This document shows, piece by piece, positions 1 to 12,400 of a DNA stretch of 40,799 nt. The position numbers and the translations under genes are program-made. The stretch covers positions 160,023-200,821 of the forward strand of contig CAJNDS010000891.1 in the NCBI GenBank assembly GCA_905221605.1, given 5' to 3'. Every line of letters begins with the position of its first letter. Positions within the stretch are counted from its first letter, which is position 1. The notes under the pieces are model-generated. The model ran no database searches. It was not told the DNA's origin and worked only from the letters and a program-made list of their open reading frames with translations. The DNA comes from Symbiodinium natans (Eukaryota > Sar > Dinophyceae > Suessiales > Symbiodiniaceae).

Positions 1-424
1 CTAAACCCTACACCCTAAACCCAAAACCCTAAACCGCTAAACCCACCCTGAGCCCTGAACCGCCTTACATGGTCCCTTAACATAGGCCCTTAAAAGGGGC
101 ACCCGTTATATGCCCCTTACGTACCCCACAAGGTAAGAAACCATAGTACGGGCCCATCGAGCTACCCTTACATTAATACCCTGAACCCTGAACCCTAAAC
201 CCTCAACCAGATCATGCCTCGAAATTAAGGGGGGTGCCTGTTCAGGGCAGGTTGAAAGAAGCCTCAGACCTTCTTAGGGCCATTTCATGTTCCCGTAGTA
301 TGGGCCCTTCTCTGGGGGACCCTTAGGGCTTAGGGCTCAAGGGCTTATCCTTAGGGTTCAAGGCTTAGGGTTTATAAGTGTTTATTGTGAGGTGGTTGCA
401 TGATCCCTTAGTATGTCAAGCTTC

Positions 425-471
425 GCCATGCGCCCCTCCGCCAGGTCCAGCACGCCACTGGCCTCCACCAT
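425..471 (-). CDS. chlH: chlH exon P (left-most seen)
   Basis: Reads MVEASGVLDLAEGRMAK, comparable to the RMLEA.GRG.W block near the ChlH C-terminus. Acceptor GATCGAG|ATG; the donor was not resolved. A TTTAGGG array lies immediately to its right (transcript upstream). Confidence 0.6.
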
Positions 472-3400
472 CTCGATCCAGGTACGGTTTAGGGTTTAGG
501 GTTTAGGGTTTAGGGTTTAGGGTTTAGGGTTTAGGGTTTAGGGTTTAGGGTTTAGGGTTTAGGGTTTAGGGTTTAGGGTTTAGGGTTTAGGGTTTAGGGT
601 TTAGGGTTTAGCACAAATTGGCCAAGAAATGGGCAGCGGCAGTGGCAGCACGTCCACCTCCTCCAGCGCGGACCTGCAAGCGAAGAGCTCCTGGAAGTTC
701 AGGCCCTGCCATCGCCTTTCGGCCTCAGGGTCTAGGTGGTGAGCCCGGTCGCGCAGCTCCAGCCGCTCTGCAGCCCGTACAACGGGTTGAGCAGGAGGAG
801 GTGCTGTGGCTCCACGGTCAGGAGGTGGGTTTAGGGTTTAGGGTTTAGGGTTTAGGGTTTAGGGTTTAGGGTTTAGGGTTTAGGGTTCTTTCTTCACTTC
901 GCCTGCACAGGAGGCGCGAGAGGGGCGCGGGATGGTGCCATCTAATATATCTGACCCCTTATGATCCCCTATCAAGCCGCAGCGCCCATTCTTCAGAACC
1001 CCTTAGAGAAGGTAAGGGACCATATTAAGGGCCCATGAAACTACCTTAGCTTTGGAGTAGACCCTGGAAAAAAAGTATATACTTTTTAGGTATAAGTAGC
1101 TATAATAGGAACCCAGAACCAAAACAAGTATTAAAGTATAGTACTCCAAGACCCAGCTACCATTAGAGGTTACTCTAAACCCTAAACCCTAAACCCTAAA
1201 CCCTAAACCCTAAACCCTAAACCCCCTTGTTTAACTACCCCTGGAGACGTACACATCCCAAACCGCGGCGCACCCAGGACGCCACCTAGGAACCTGCATG
1301 ATATATGCACGGTTTAGGGTTTAGGGTTCAGGGTTCAGGGTTTAGGGTATTTGGGATGTTCCCCCTTTTACAAACAGTCTTAAAAGAGGATATAGCAAGG
1401 GGATGCTAGAATCCCCATGAAGGACTCTTAGTCTAAGAGGGGACATCCCAACCTAAACCCTAAACCCTGACCCCCGCCTATAGTCACTCCAAACCCAAGA
1501 AAAAAACACCAACGATTCCCAAACCAACCCCGACTCCCCCCCCCGCCCCCACCTGCGTCCGCTACCTCTACTTCCACTCCTTGCCCTGAACCCCAAACCC
1601 CAAACCCTAAACCCCTAAACCCCTAAACCCTAAACCCTAAACCCTAAACCCTAAACCCTAAACCCCAAACCCTAAACCCTAAACCCTAAACCCTAAACCC
1701 TAAACCCTAAACCCTAAACCCCAAACCCCAGACCCTTGCCTCGGGATTGCTCTCCTTCAGCCGCCGGGCCATGTCCTCGTCAAAGACCTCCAGGTTGACA
1801 AATATTTGAGGGGGTTTTAGGAGATTTCGGGGTTTAGGGTTTGGGGTTTAAGGTTTCGGGTTTCGGGTTTAGGGCTTGGGGTTTAGGGTTTAGGGTTTGG
1901 GGTTTAGGGTTTGGGGTTTAGGGTTTCGGGGTTTAGGGTTTCGGGGTTTAGGGTTTAGGGCTTCATGTAGGAGCAAGTAGAATAGTGTTGATTTCTTGTG
2001 TGTGTGTGTGTGTGTGTGTTTTTGTTTTTGTTTTTTTTTTTTTGGGGGGGGGGGGGGTGGCGTAGTATAGTATAGTAAAATAGGGACCAGAATAGTATTT
2101 ATTTCGACCCCCTATGGTAGGTTTTTTTTTCCTCCGAAGGGGAATTAGGGTTAAGGGCTTGGGGTGTTCAGTGGTTGGGGCTCGGGAGGGTTTGGGGCTT
2201 GGGGCTTGGGGCTTGGGGCTTGGGGCTTGGGGCTTGGGGTTTAGGGTTTAGGGTTTAGGGTTTAGGGTTTGGGGTTTAGGGTTAGGCCTTGGAGCTTGGG
2301 GGCTGGGTTGAGGGGTTGGGGTTTGGGGTTTAGGGTTTACGGTTGCGGGGTGCAGGGTTTGTGGGTTCGGGTTTTCAGGTGTGCTCCGGGCACCAAAGAA
2401 AGTTTAGGTTCTTCAGGTGTGTTCGGGGGCCCAAACAAATCTTTACGGAAGTAGAGTTCGGGGGCTTTAGGGCTTTCTAGGAAACGTATTGCCTAAGTAA
2501 GTATTGCGCAAGGAAGAAGCTGAGAGAAAAACAAACGAGAAGCCGCCAAAGAGATCCGGAATATAAGAGAACTGAAAGTCACCCTGCCACATGTGAAAAC
2601 CTATAGGGGATAGGATTAGGGGGACCCTTCGGGGTTATAGACCCTCTGAATAAGGTCCCTGTTTAAGAGAGCCAGAAGAGGGTTAAGAAGGGTTCCCCTT
2701 TAAGGGTCCCCCTTATCCTACCTAGGAACCTACTAACCAGATTTCCCGAAACCCTCAACCGACCTTCGGGCCCATAGAACCCTAAACACGTTGGGGTTCC
2801 CGTCCCATAAGCCCTAAACTTTCTTTAAACCCCAGAGGCCGTGTACACGATCCCAGACAGAACGTTTATTGATGCCGCTGAAAAGCCCTGGCATATTGTA
2901 AGGTATAGAACTCGGGTCCCTTTTGGCGGTCCCAAATGTGATTCCCGTACTAGATTGGTACGATATATAGGACTTAAAAGGGGAACTGCATCTAGAGAAC
3001 TACCCATATTCCTAATTAATTGAAGGAACCTGAACCCTAAACCCTAAACCGTAAACCCTAAACCCTAAACGGCAAGCCGAGACCCCAAACCCTCAACCCC
3101 CCCCCCCCCCCCCCAAAAGAACGGCTCGCGCGGCATCCGAGGACGGAGCGTAGCGCTGCGCACTCTGGTCCCAGACCCAGTCCTGCAGGGTTTAGGGTTT
3201 ATTTAGGGTTTAGGGTTTAGGGTTTAGGGTGGTTTAGGGTTTAGGGTTTAGGGCTTAGGGTTTAGGGTTTAGGGTTTAGGGTGCGGGGCTCAGGGTTGGT
3301 CATCTTGCGCTTCTGGCTTCGGCGTTGTAGGCCCTGAACCCTAAACCCTAAACCCTAAACCCTAAACCCTAAACCCTAAACCCTAAACCCTAAACCCTAA

Positions 3401-6400
3401 ACCCTAAACCCTAAACCCAGCACATGGTGGGGCTCTGTCTGGTACCCTTTTGGGATCCCTACATCTACACTTCAGGTCAGCTGGATACCCAGCCTCTGCG
3501 AAGCGCGCCGTGCCACCCCACCCCAGGAGGGCCGTCATCCGCTGCGAGACCTCCGTCCAGGGTTTCGGGTTTAGGGTTAGGGTTTAGGGTTTAGGGTTTA
3601 GGGTTTAGGGTTTAGGGTTCAGGGTTCAGGGTTCAGGGTGTAGGGTGTAGGGTTCAGGGTCTCTAGAGTCTCGAGAGTCTACGAAGTATTGAAAATAGCT
3701 CTTGGGCATACCCCTTGTATTCCCCCGTTTACAAGTTAAGGGGTATGGGTCTGGGGTACGTATGTTGAATCATTCTTGGAAGTAGGTACAGGGTTGACGG
3801 TTCAGGGTTCTGGGTTTCTAGGATTCTCGCGTTGAGGGTGCAGGGGTTTAGGGTTCAGGACATGCTGGGTGGGAGCAATCGAGGGCAAGCGCTCCAGGGT
3901 CTAGGGTTCGTGCTAGGGAGTAGTAGGGTTTGGGGTTCAGGGTTTTAGGGTTTCGGGTTTACGATTAGTAGTAGGGGCTAAACAGGAACACTGCCCTGAA
4001 TCACCAAACCCTAAACACTGTGCCTCAACACAAAACCCAAAGCCTTTCTAAGCCCTAAACCCCAGCACATGCACAAACCCAATAAACCCTATGAAAGCGT
4101 TAAAACCCTATAAACCCTACAAACCCTGTAAGCCCCCGTAAACCCTCTAAACACTGTGATCCCTACAGCCCTTAAAACCCGATAAACCCAAAACCCCCAC
4201 AACGCAATCTCAAGGGAAATATGGAGGGACCCCTAGAAGGAACCCTTAATCTTATGGACCTATCTAGCCCCTATACATACCATTGAGTCCCTGCAGTACC
4301 GAAGTCGAAGGCCCCTTGCAAGGGTCCCTCCTTTCGTCCCTAAGCCTTAACCCTAATAGCCCCAAACCCTAAACCCTAAACCCTAAACCCTAAACCCTAA
4401 ACCCTAAACCCTAAACCCTAAACCCTAAACCCTTGGAGAAGCTCCCCTGGCACCTCGAAAGCACCGCCGCTGCCCTGCGAAACCATGGCCTCAAAGGAAT
4501 CTTAGAGGGTTTCGGGTTTAGAGCTACTAGGGTTTAGGGCTATTAGGGTTTAGGGCTATTAGGGCTTGGGGCTTAGGGGTTCAGGGGTTTCGGGGTGTCT
4601 TCGGGCTCAGGGATTCGGGGCTTGCAGGCGAATTAGGGCTTAGGGGGTTTCGGGTTTCGAGGTTCTAGAGCGTTAGAGGTTAGGGTTTAGGGGCTTTGGG
4701 GGCTTAGGAGGGGGACTGGGGTTGGCTTCGGGGATAGGGTTTAGAGCTTAGGGCTTAGGGCTTAGAGTTTAGGATTTAGGGTTAGGGTTTACTTAGGATA
4801 TAGGGTCTATAGGGTCTAGGGTCCAAGGGTATAAGGGTATGATGTTGTACCTGCTTTAGCGTGTTCCACCCCCTCCCTCGGAACAGTTGAAGCTGGTTCT
4901 TGCTCTCTTGAAACGGTCCACAGGTTTTTTCATGATATTTTTTAAAAGGAGGAATGTATATTAGAGCTCAAAAGCCCCAAACAATGACAGTGTCCTGACT
5001 AGCCATGCAAACTTGGCTGTAAACAGGGGCCCCCCACTAAAGCAGGCGCAACAGTAGAGTTTAGTCTAGTTTAGGAGACTCTGCAGCGGGAACCAAGGGT
5101 TTAGGGTTTAGGGGTAACATATTAGTTGCATGCCCCCTCTTTGCTCCACTTCCGGTGTTCTGCCAACACCCTACAAGAGATGCACAAATCCGAAAAGCCG
5201 TCCCTGCCCTGTTTTGCGTGAAGCCTAAATTTACCCCCTGTAAAGCACAGCAAACCTCAAGGGTTTCGGGTTTAGGGTTCGAACCCTAAACCTTCAACCC
5301 CTAAACCCCTAAACCCAGCCTCGGCCCACTTCGGGTTCAGGAGCTTCGTGCGGTACTCCATGCGCAGCACCGAGTCGAGCTTCCCTGTTCTAGGGGTTTA
5401 GGGTTTAGGGTTTAGGGCTTAGGGTTTAGGGCTTAGGGTTTAGGGTTTAGGGTTCAGGGTTCAGGGTTTAGGGTTTAGGGTTTAGGGTATAGGTTTAGGG
5501 TTTAGGGTTAGGGTTTAGGGTTTAGGGTTTAGGGTTCGTATCCTGATTAGTCTGGACCCCTCCAATAATGAACAGTTTTCCAAAAATTATTCAGGAGACA
5601 AAAATTCGATTGCCCCCCACAATAAAGTAAAGTTTTTCGGGCATGGGTTTCGGAAGAGAGAAAAAAAGAGAACAAGATGATGAAAGAAAAGAGCAAAAGA
5701 AGAGCAGCTTCAAGTCGGAGCTTAATTACCTAAGAGGAGAGGGAGAGGAAGAGGAGAGGGAAGAGGAGCGAAGAGGAAATGAAGAGGAGCCGGTGGGGGG
5801 GGGCCCGGGGCCGAAAATTGGTTTGGGGGGGTCCCTTTTTTTGGTGACACTATTGCGGGGGTGGATTTAGTTTGGGGGGGGGGGGGCCCCCCCCACACTA
5901 ATCAGGATACCACATTAGGGTTTAGGGTTTAGGGTTTAGGGTTCAGGGTCTTACAGGTTGTTTGATGAGTTTTATTGGGTTGATAGGGTTGATGGTTTTA
6001 TAGGGTTTGTACCGCTTTTTACGGGGTATTAGGGTTGCAGGGTTCGTGGGGTTTCTAGGCTTTAGGGCAGCGTTTGAGGGTTTAGCGCGGCTCAGCTCGC
6101 ACCGCTCCGCCGTCTGGTCCACCACCGGCAGCTGCCAGAAGTCGCCCGCGAGGACCCAGCAGGGGAGCTTGTCGGCGTACTTCCAGATGGCGAGCACGCG
6201 CTCGAAGTGCTCTGCCGTGAGCATTGACACCTCGTCGATCACCGTCAGGTCGTATTGCGTAAGGATGGCCATAGCTTCCTGCGGCGGCTACTAAGAAGCA
6301 TTTTGGCGGCCTCCTTTCCGGGTACGTGCAAATGGCTGGAAGATGTAGGTATGTTGTGAGAACTACCATTTGCTTCAGAACCCAAAACACACAACAAAGA

Positions 6401-9400
6401 ATCCCTATACTGCCACAACAAAGAATCCTATACTGCCCTTCATCAGGAAGAATCTCTTAGATTTTTTGGGGGGGTTCTTAGTAGAGAATATTTTATAATT
6501 GTCTAAGCCGCGGGATCTCGTGAGGTTTCTAGGTTTCAGGGGCCGCAGTGTAGTTCTTAGTAAGGACTTGGGGCATTGGGTACCTTATACTACTCTTCCC
6601 CTTATATTGCCCCCTTCATGGATTGCATAGGGCGCCTACTTCCCTAATTCCCCAGAGAGGAAGTTTGATTGTTTACACTTCAAGTCCGGAGCATTGGTTC
6701 CACGGCAGTGGCTGTAGTGGTGGTGGGAGTCCAGGACCGAGAACTCGCGTGACTTTTACATTTCCGGGTCGGGTCTGCGCCATTGGGATGATGTCCGGGT
6801 CCTGGACTGGAGGCACAGTGGCCGCGATTGCAGTGTCTTAGTCGTGAGACAGCTGCTCCATCGCGTTGGAGCCTCAGCATAGTATGCATGGCGCTTGATG
6901 TTTGCCGCCTTGCAATCTGCGTCGAGCGCGATGAAGTCGTCGGAGTTGCGGGTCTGCGGCTTCTTAAGTGCCCCATGTTCTTCGCAGGAAAGCCGACAGG
7001 TTGTCCCTAAACGCCAAGCCCTACGGCCCAGGAGTGTGTTAAGAAATTTTATTAATTAAGAAATCTGGACCTGGACCGGCCACACATTTTAAAATCCAGG
7101 GCCTCGCGGGCTCGCCCCAAAAAATTCCGCCGAGGAAGTATTAAGTAACGTTCTCTGTCATATTTACCAAGAACCCAAGAAACTGCAAGCCTCAAACCCT
7201 CTAATCCCTTAAGCCCCGTAGTCTCAACCTAAAGCCTCTGCAAAAAGAGGCCCGGCACAAAAAGTCACCTTTTTTGAGGTGCTTGGGGCTGGAAAGGCCC
7301 AAAAAAGGTGACTTTTTGTGCCGGGCTCTTGCGGGGAAGAGGCCCGGCACAAAAAGTCACCTTTTTTGAGGTGTTTCAGGCCGGAAAGGCCCAAAAAAGG
7401 TGACTTTTTGTGCCGGGCTCTTGCGGGGAAGAGGCCCGGCACAAAAAGTCACCTTTCACGGCAAAACCTTTTCCATTGTAGCAAAGTAGTAAATACACAT
7501 CATTCTCTTGAGGGTTTCAGAGTCCGAATAGCTCAGTGGCAAAGCAACAGTCCTTGATGCCAATGGGCACCAGTTCGAACCCCGCCGGGTTCATTTTATG
7601 TTGGGCGGGCCTGGGCTCGAACCCCACCGGTTACATTTTGTGTGGGGGTTGTTCTGGGCCTGGTTTTGCTCTTCTTTCGCGATTGCCATAGAAACTGAGG
7701 TGTTTGAGGCCGGAAGGTGACTTTTTGCGCGGGCTCATGCGGGGAAGAGGCCCGGCACAAAAAGTCACCTTTTTTGATGTGTTTCAGGCCGGAAAGGCCC
7801 AAAAAAGGTGACTTTTTGTGCCGGGCTCTTGTGGGGGTGCCGGGCTCTTGCGGGGAAGCCTTTAAGGGCTCAGGGCTCAGGGCTCAGGGCTCAGGGCTCA
7901 GGGCTCAGGGCTCAGGGCTTAGGGCTTAGGGTAAGAGGCCCGGCACAAAAAGTCACCTTTTTGAGGTGTTTCAGGCCGGAAAGGCCCAAAGAAGGTGACT
8001 TTTTGTGCCGGGCCTCTTCCCCGCGTTTAGGGTTTAGGGTTTAGGGTTTAGGGTGTAGGGTTTAGGGTTTAGGGTTTAGGGTTTAGAGCTTAGAGCACAC
8101 CGAAAAGCTCTACACTGGTGAGTTACATGTTCCCTAACTCTGTCCCTATACTCACCTCTAATCAACCCTCGAATAAGAAATATATTTCAGGGTCTGGTTC
8201 AAACCTAACTTTCTTATTTCCATTTGGGGTTTTAAGAAATTTCGAAACCCTGGCTGAAAAAGGCAGATTTCTTATTAGAAGCCTCAGCCGTAATCCCTTC
8301 ACCCTCATAAACCCCAAACCATGCAAGCCCTGCATGGTGCCATGCTGGAAACCCTCAACCCAATGAAGTCGAAACCCTAAACCCTACCTGCATGGTGCCA
8401 TGCTGGAAGCCCTAAACCCTAAGCCCTAAGCCCTAAGCCCTAAGCCCTAAGCCCTAAACCCTAAACCCTAAACCCTAAACCCCCCAGTGAAGTCGCGTGG
8501 CTGGGCATGACTTCGCGCTGCGTCGTGTCCACCACAAGCGCCTTGCCGAGATGTTGGGGGGGAGGGGGGTTTAGGGTTTCGGGTTTAGGGTTTAGGGTTT
8601 GGGGTTTAGGGAAAGTCTTCCTCCAAATAGTAGGATTGCCTTATAATAAGGACCCCTAATTTGGGAAGCCCCCATGTGGGTTTTGGGGCCTAGGGTTTAG
8701 GAGGGTTGTAAGTTGAAGGGTGACAGTTGCTAAGGGCTTCTTAGCGTAGGTAGGGCTTGGGTCGTTGTGCCAGTCGGGCCTCATCAAGTAACGAACAACA
8801 TTAGGGCGCCTAGGGGGTTCCACAAGTCCGAACGGGGTTCACAAACTAGCCCGTTAGGGTTTTAGGGTTTAGGGTTTAGGGTTTAGGGTCGAGTACTACC
8901 TCAAACAAAGCCCAAAACAACCCTAAAATCTGCCTTGGGTCCTTGTTAAACTTGGGATGTTCCCTCTTATACTAGCAACTCATAGGGATGATAATAGCCC
9001 TCAGCAGCTGACCCTAGTCTAGGGTAGAGGGCTCATCCCATATAACATCCCAGCCACCCGAAAACCGGAAGGCTGAGAAGAGTGGAAGGTTTAAGTCGGC
9101 GACGATAATCCTTGAAGCCCTTAGGGTTTAGGGTTTAGGGTTTAGGGTTTAGGGTTAGGGCCCTGAAAGCCCTTGAAGCCCAACAAAAAGCATTAGCTCA
9201 AAAACCCAAACCAAAAAAGCCAACAAAACAGCCTTGAAAGCCAAGAAGCCCCAACCCCCCCCCCCCCCCCCAAAAAAAAAAAAAAAAAGACACCAACAAC
9301 GCCCCCCCCCCCCAAAAAAAAGCCCTTAAACGCCCTCAAACCCCCCAAACGCCCTGAAAAGCCCAACAAGATCACAACAAAAACCCACAAAAAAAGCCAA

Positions 9401-12400
9401 ACAGCAAAAAAAAACAAACTTTCAACAAACGCAAAACAAAGCAAGAAACACATAATAGTAACAAAAACGCAACAAAGCGCTTAAAGCCAAAAGATACCCC
9501 TTAACAGCCCTGAACAACCCAACAAAAATCCTTTCAAGCTCTTTAAAAGCCCCAAAAAAGCCCGGGCAGAATGGCCTCCACCTTCTTCTCCTGGAGGTCG
9601 CCTAAGATGAGGCAGCATTCTCAAGGCATTCAAGGCAGCGGGGGTGGGGGGGGGGGGGGAGGTTTAGGGTTTAGGGTTTAGGGTTTAGGGTTCAGGGTTT
9701 AGGGTTTGGGGGGCGCTCTTTCGGGCTGTCAACATGCACGAAAGCGCTTCAGCACCGGAGGTTCAGAAAGGTCGCAGGGTTTCTGGGCATCGGGGTGAAA
9801 AAAAAGGCCTGGGTCGAGTTTAATGGATCCTCCAGTGGTATCCCTTAAACCCTAAACCCTAAACCCTAAACCCTTAACTCTAAACCCTACCAAGAAATCA
9901 TCCAGGCGACTCATGCGTCGCACCATGGCTCCCGAATTGGCATAGTACTCCTGCACAGTGGTGCTGCAGAGGCTCTTTGCGGATTTTTCTCGGGGGTGCA
10001 AGTGGGTTTAGGGTTTAGGTTTTGGGGTTGTCAAAATTATGATCCCTTTTGGGGTACCCTAGATATTAGGTGCCGTAATAAGCATAGGGATCCAAAAAAG
10101 GGACCATAATTTTGCCAACCACCCAGGTGGAGGCTGCTGAGTTTAGAAACCCGAACTAAGCCCTCAACCCTCAACCCTCAACCCTCAACCCTAAACCCTA
10201 AACCCTCAACCCTCAACCCTCAACCCTCAACCCTAAACCCTAAACCCTAAACCGCTCAATGGGGTCATGCTTCTGGGGTGTGCGTGTGGACCTTAACAAC
10301 CCCTGGGGCTGGTCGTGACCGGGGCGCTCTCATGAACTCGTAGACTGCAATGCTCCCACAACTTGGGGCATCTCTGTCTAGGTTTTTGGGTTTAGGGTTT
10401 AGGGTTTAGGGTTTAGGGTTTAGGGTTGAGGGTTGAGGGTTGAGGGTTGAGGGTTGGTTCGAGCTCTGGGAAGCTTTTTGAGAACATGCGACGCCAAAAT
10501 GATTTGTGAGTTGTGAGAAGAAGGCCAACAGCACCCGTACGAGTACGAAGGCGGGAGGAAGCAACGGCACCCTTGCTTCATTTTGGTTCATAAGAGACCC
10601 TAACCCGGAACAGACGGAACGATGGTTCCTAAACCCTAAACCCTATAAACCCTAAACCTCCAAAACCCTACAGACCCCGAGCCCTAACCCAACAATCCGT
10701 AACCCTGTACCTGGATGTCGGTCAGGCCATACTCGACTGAGTCCGTCAGCTGAACCAGAGAGCCCGCAGTGCCCAGAAGCTTGTCAAGGACCTCGAGATC
10801 TGGTGCTGAGGGCATATAGAGTCTCGGGAACCCTAAACCCTAAACCCTAAACCCCAAACCCCAAACCCTAAACCCTAAACCCTAAACCCTAAACCCTAAA
10901 CCCTAAACCCTAAACCCTAAACTCTAAACCCAAACCCTAAACCCAAACCCAAGGCTTAGTAAAGGGCTCGTGGCTTTGCCCGCACTCCCCAAACATAAAG
11001 TATCCGAAGCCTCCCAAACCTTAAACCCGAAACCCTCCAAACCCCAAATCCTTAGACCTAGTCCCCTGCACTGCATCTCGGATTAAGGCTGTACGAACAG
11101 GGCTTTGCGCTCACTAGGGTTTAGGGTCTAGGGTCGAGGGTCTAGGGTTTAGGGTTCAAGTACCTAAATCGGGAATACTTGGGCCTTAAAGTACCTCCGA
11201 TATAGGGACTGTTGGGCCCAAGTATATAAGAACGTGGCACATGGACCCTTAGGTTTTTGTTTTGAGACTTACGCCCATCGTGCAATCCCCGCTCAAGTAG
11301 ACTTGGAGATTCGTTGGTAGATATAAGTATGACTCCTAAACCCTAAACCCTAAAATCCTAAAACCCCAAACCCTAAACCCTAAACCCTAGACCCTAAACC
11401 CTAAACCCTAAACTCCAAACCCTAAACCCTAAACCCTAAACCCTAAACCCTAAACCCTAAACCCTACCACCCTGTGGCCGGGCTCCCGGCACCCGCGCGG
11501 CTTTCGCCCCGTTGCCGGCGGCCGAAGGCGAAGGCATTTCGTGAGGCCCAAGTTTCTCCGAGCTCCTGCAGAATAACCCTAAACCCTAAACCCTCAACCC
11601 TAAACCCCAAAGCCTAAAACCCTAAACGTTAAACCCGAAACCCTAAACCCTAAACCCTAAACTTTGCCAAGTCTGGGACCCCCTAAAAGGGGTTTCGGAA
11701 GATGTGTCCGGCACAGGGTTTAGGGTTTAGGGATTAGGGTTTAGGGTTTAGGGTTGAGGGTTGAGGGTGAGGGCTTGTAGGGTCGTAGGGTTGTAAGGTT
11801 GTAGCTGTAGAGTTCTACGGTTCTAGGGTTTTGGGGCAACAGGGTTGGTTACACGTAGTATATAAGTAGGGTTTAAATTTAAGGTTTTTTGGGGTTTTAG
11901 AGTTCTAGGGTTTGAAGGTGTTGAGCTGAACCTACCAGGCGACGTGCCCAGGGATGCTTCTGCTTGCAAGATGCCAGGACACACAGGACTGAGCCACAAG
12001 TAATGGGTTTAGGGTTTAGGGTTTAGGGTTAGGGTTTAGGGTTTAAGTTTTTTGTTTAGGTTTAGGGTTTAGGGTTTTTAGGGGTTTTTAGGGTTTTTAG
12101 CGTTTATATGGGTTTAGGGTTTTTAGGGTTTTTAGGGTTTTTAGGGTTTTTAGGGTTTTTAGGGTTTCTAGGGTTTCTAGGGTTTCTAGGGTTTTTAGGG
12201 TTTATAGGGTTTAGGGTTTAGGGTTTAGGGTTTAGGGAATAGGGTTTATGGTCTCAAGAGCCGGCATACCTACCCATTCCGACCCCGCACACCTGTCTAT
12301 ATCTGCCCCCAGGTTCTTCTCTTTCCCTTGTGTACCCAAAAGCCTTAGGGTTTAGGGTTTAGGCCCCCCCCCCCCCCCCCCGCCGAATCCTTCTCGTTCT

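Larger units (their letters stand above)
7247..8016. repeat. cluster of four ~82-bp hairpins plus half units
   Basis: Full units at about 7,247-7,328, 7,339-7,421, 7,747-7,828 and 7,935-8,016, with half units near 7,431-7,456 and 7,697-7,736. Each unit starts GCCCGGCACAAAAAGTCACC, has an inner GAGGTGTTTCAGGCCGG, and ends with the inverted copy GGTGACTTTTTGTGCCGGGC. The arms of about 30 bp are nearly perfect. Units are joined by CTTGCGGGGAAGA. The ORFs that cross it only translate the repeat. Such units could be miniature transposons inserted in tandem, or a structured repeat. Confidence 0.85.

Noticed and set aside
1-2350. Chromosome end, because of many TTTAGGG/CCCTAAA repeats
   Set aside because: Arrays occur in both orientations throughout the window, are broken by unique DNA and lie between exons of one gene. 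They are interstitial.
7247-8016. CRISPR-like array
   Set aside because: The repeats are long palindromes with no regular unique spacers, and the genome is eukaryotic.
7224-8044. ORFs with the repeated peptide KSPFL.CFRPERPKKGDFLC
   Set aside because: They occur on both strands because the hairpin units are palindromic; no gene is implied.
8560-9120. Coding region between exons J and K
   Set aside because: Only degenerate heptamers, one miniature element and short unique spacers; all frames are closed.
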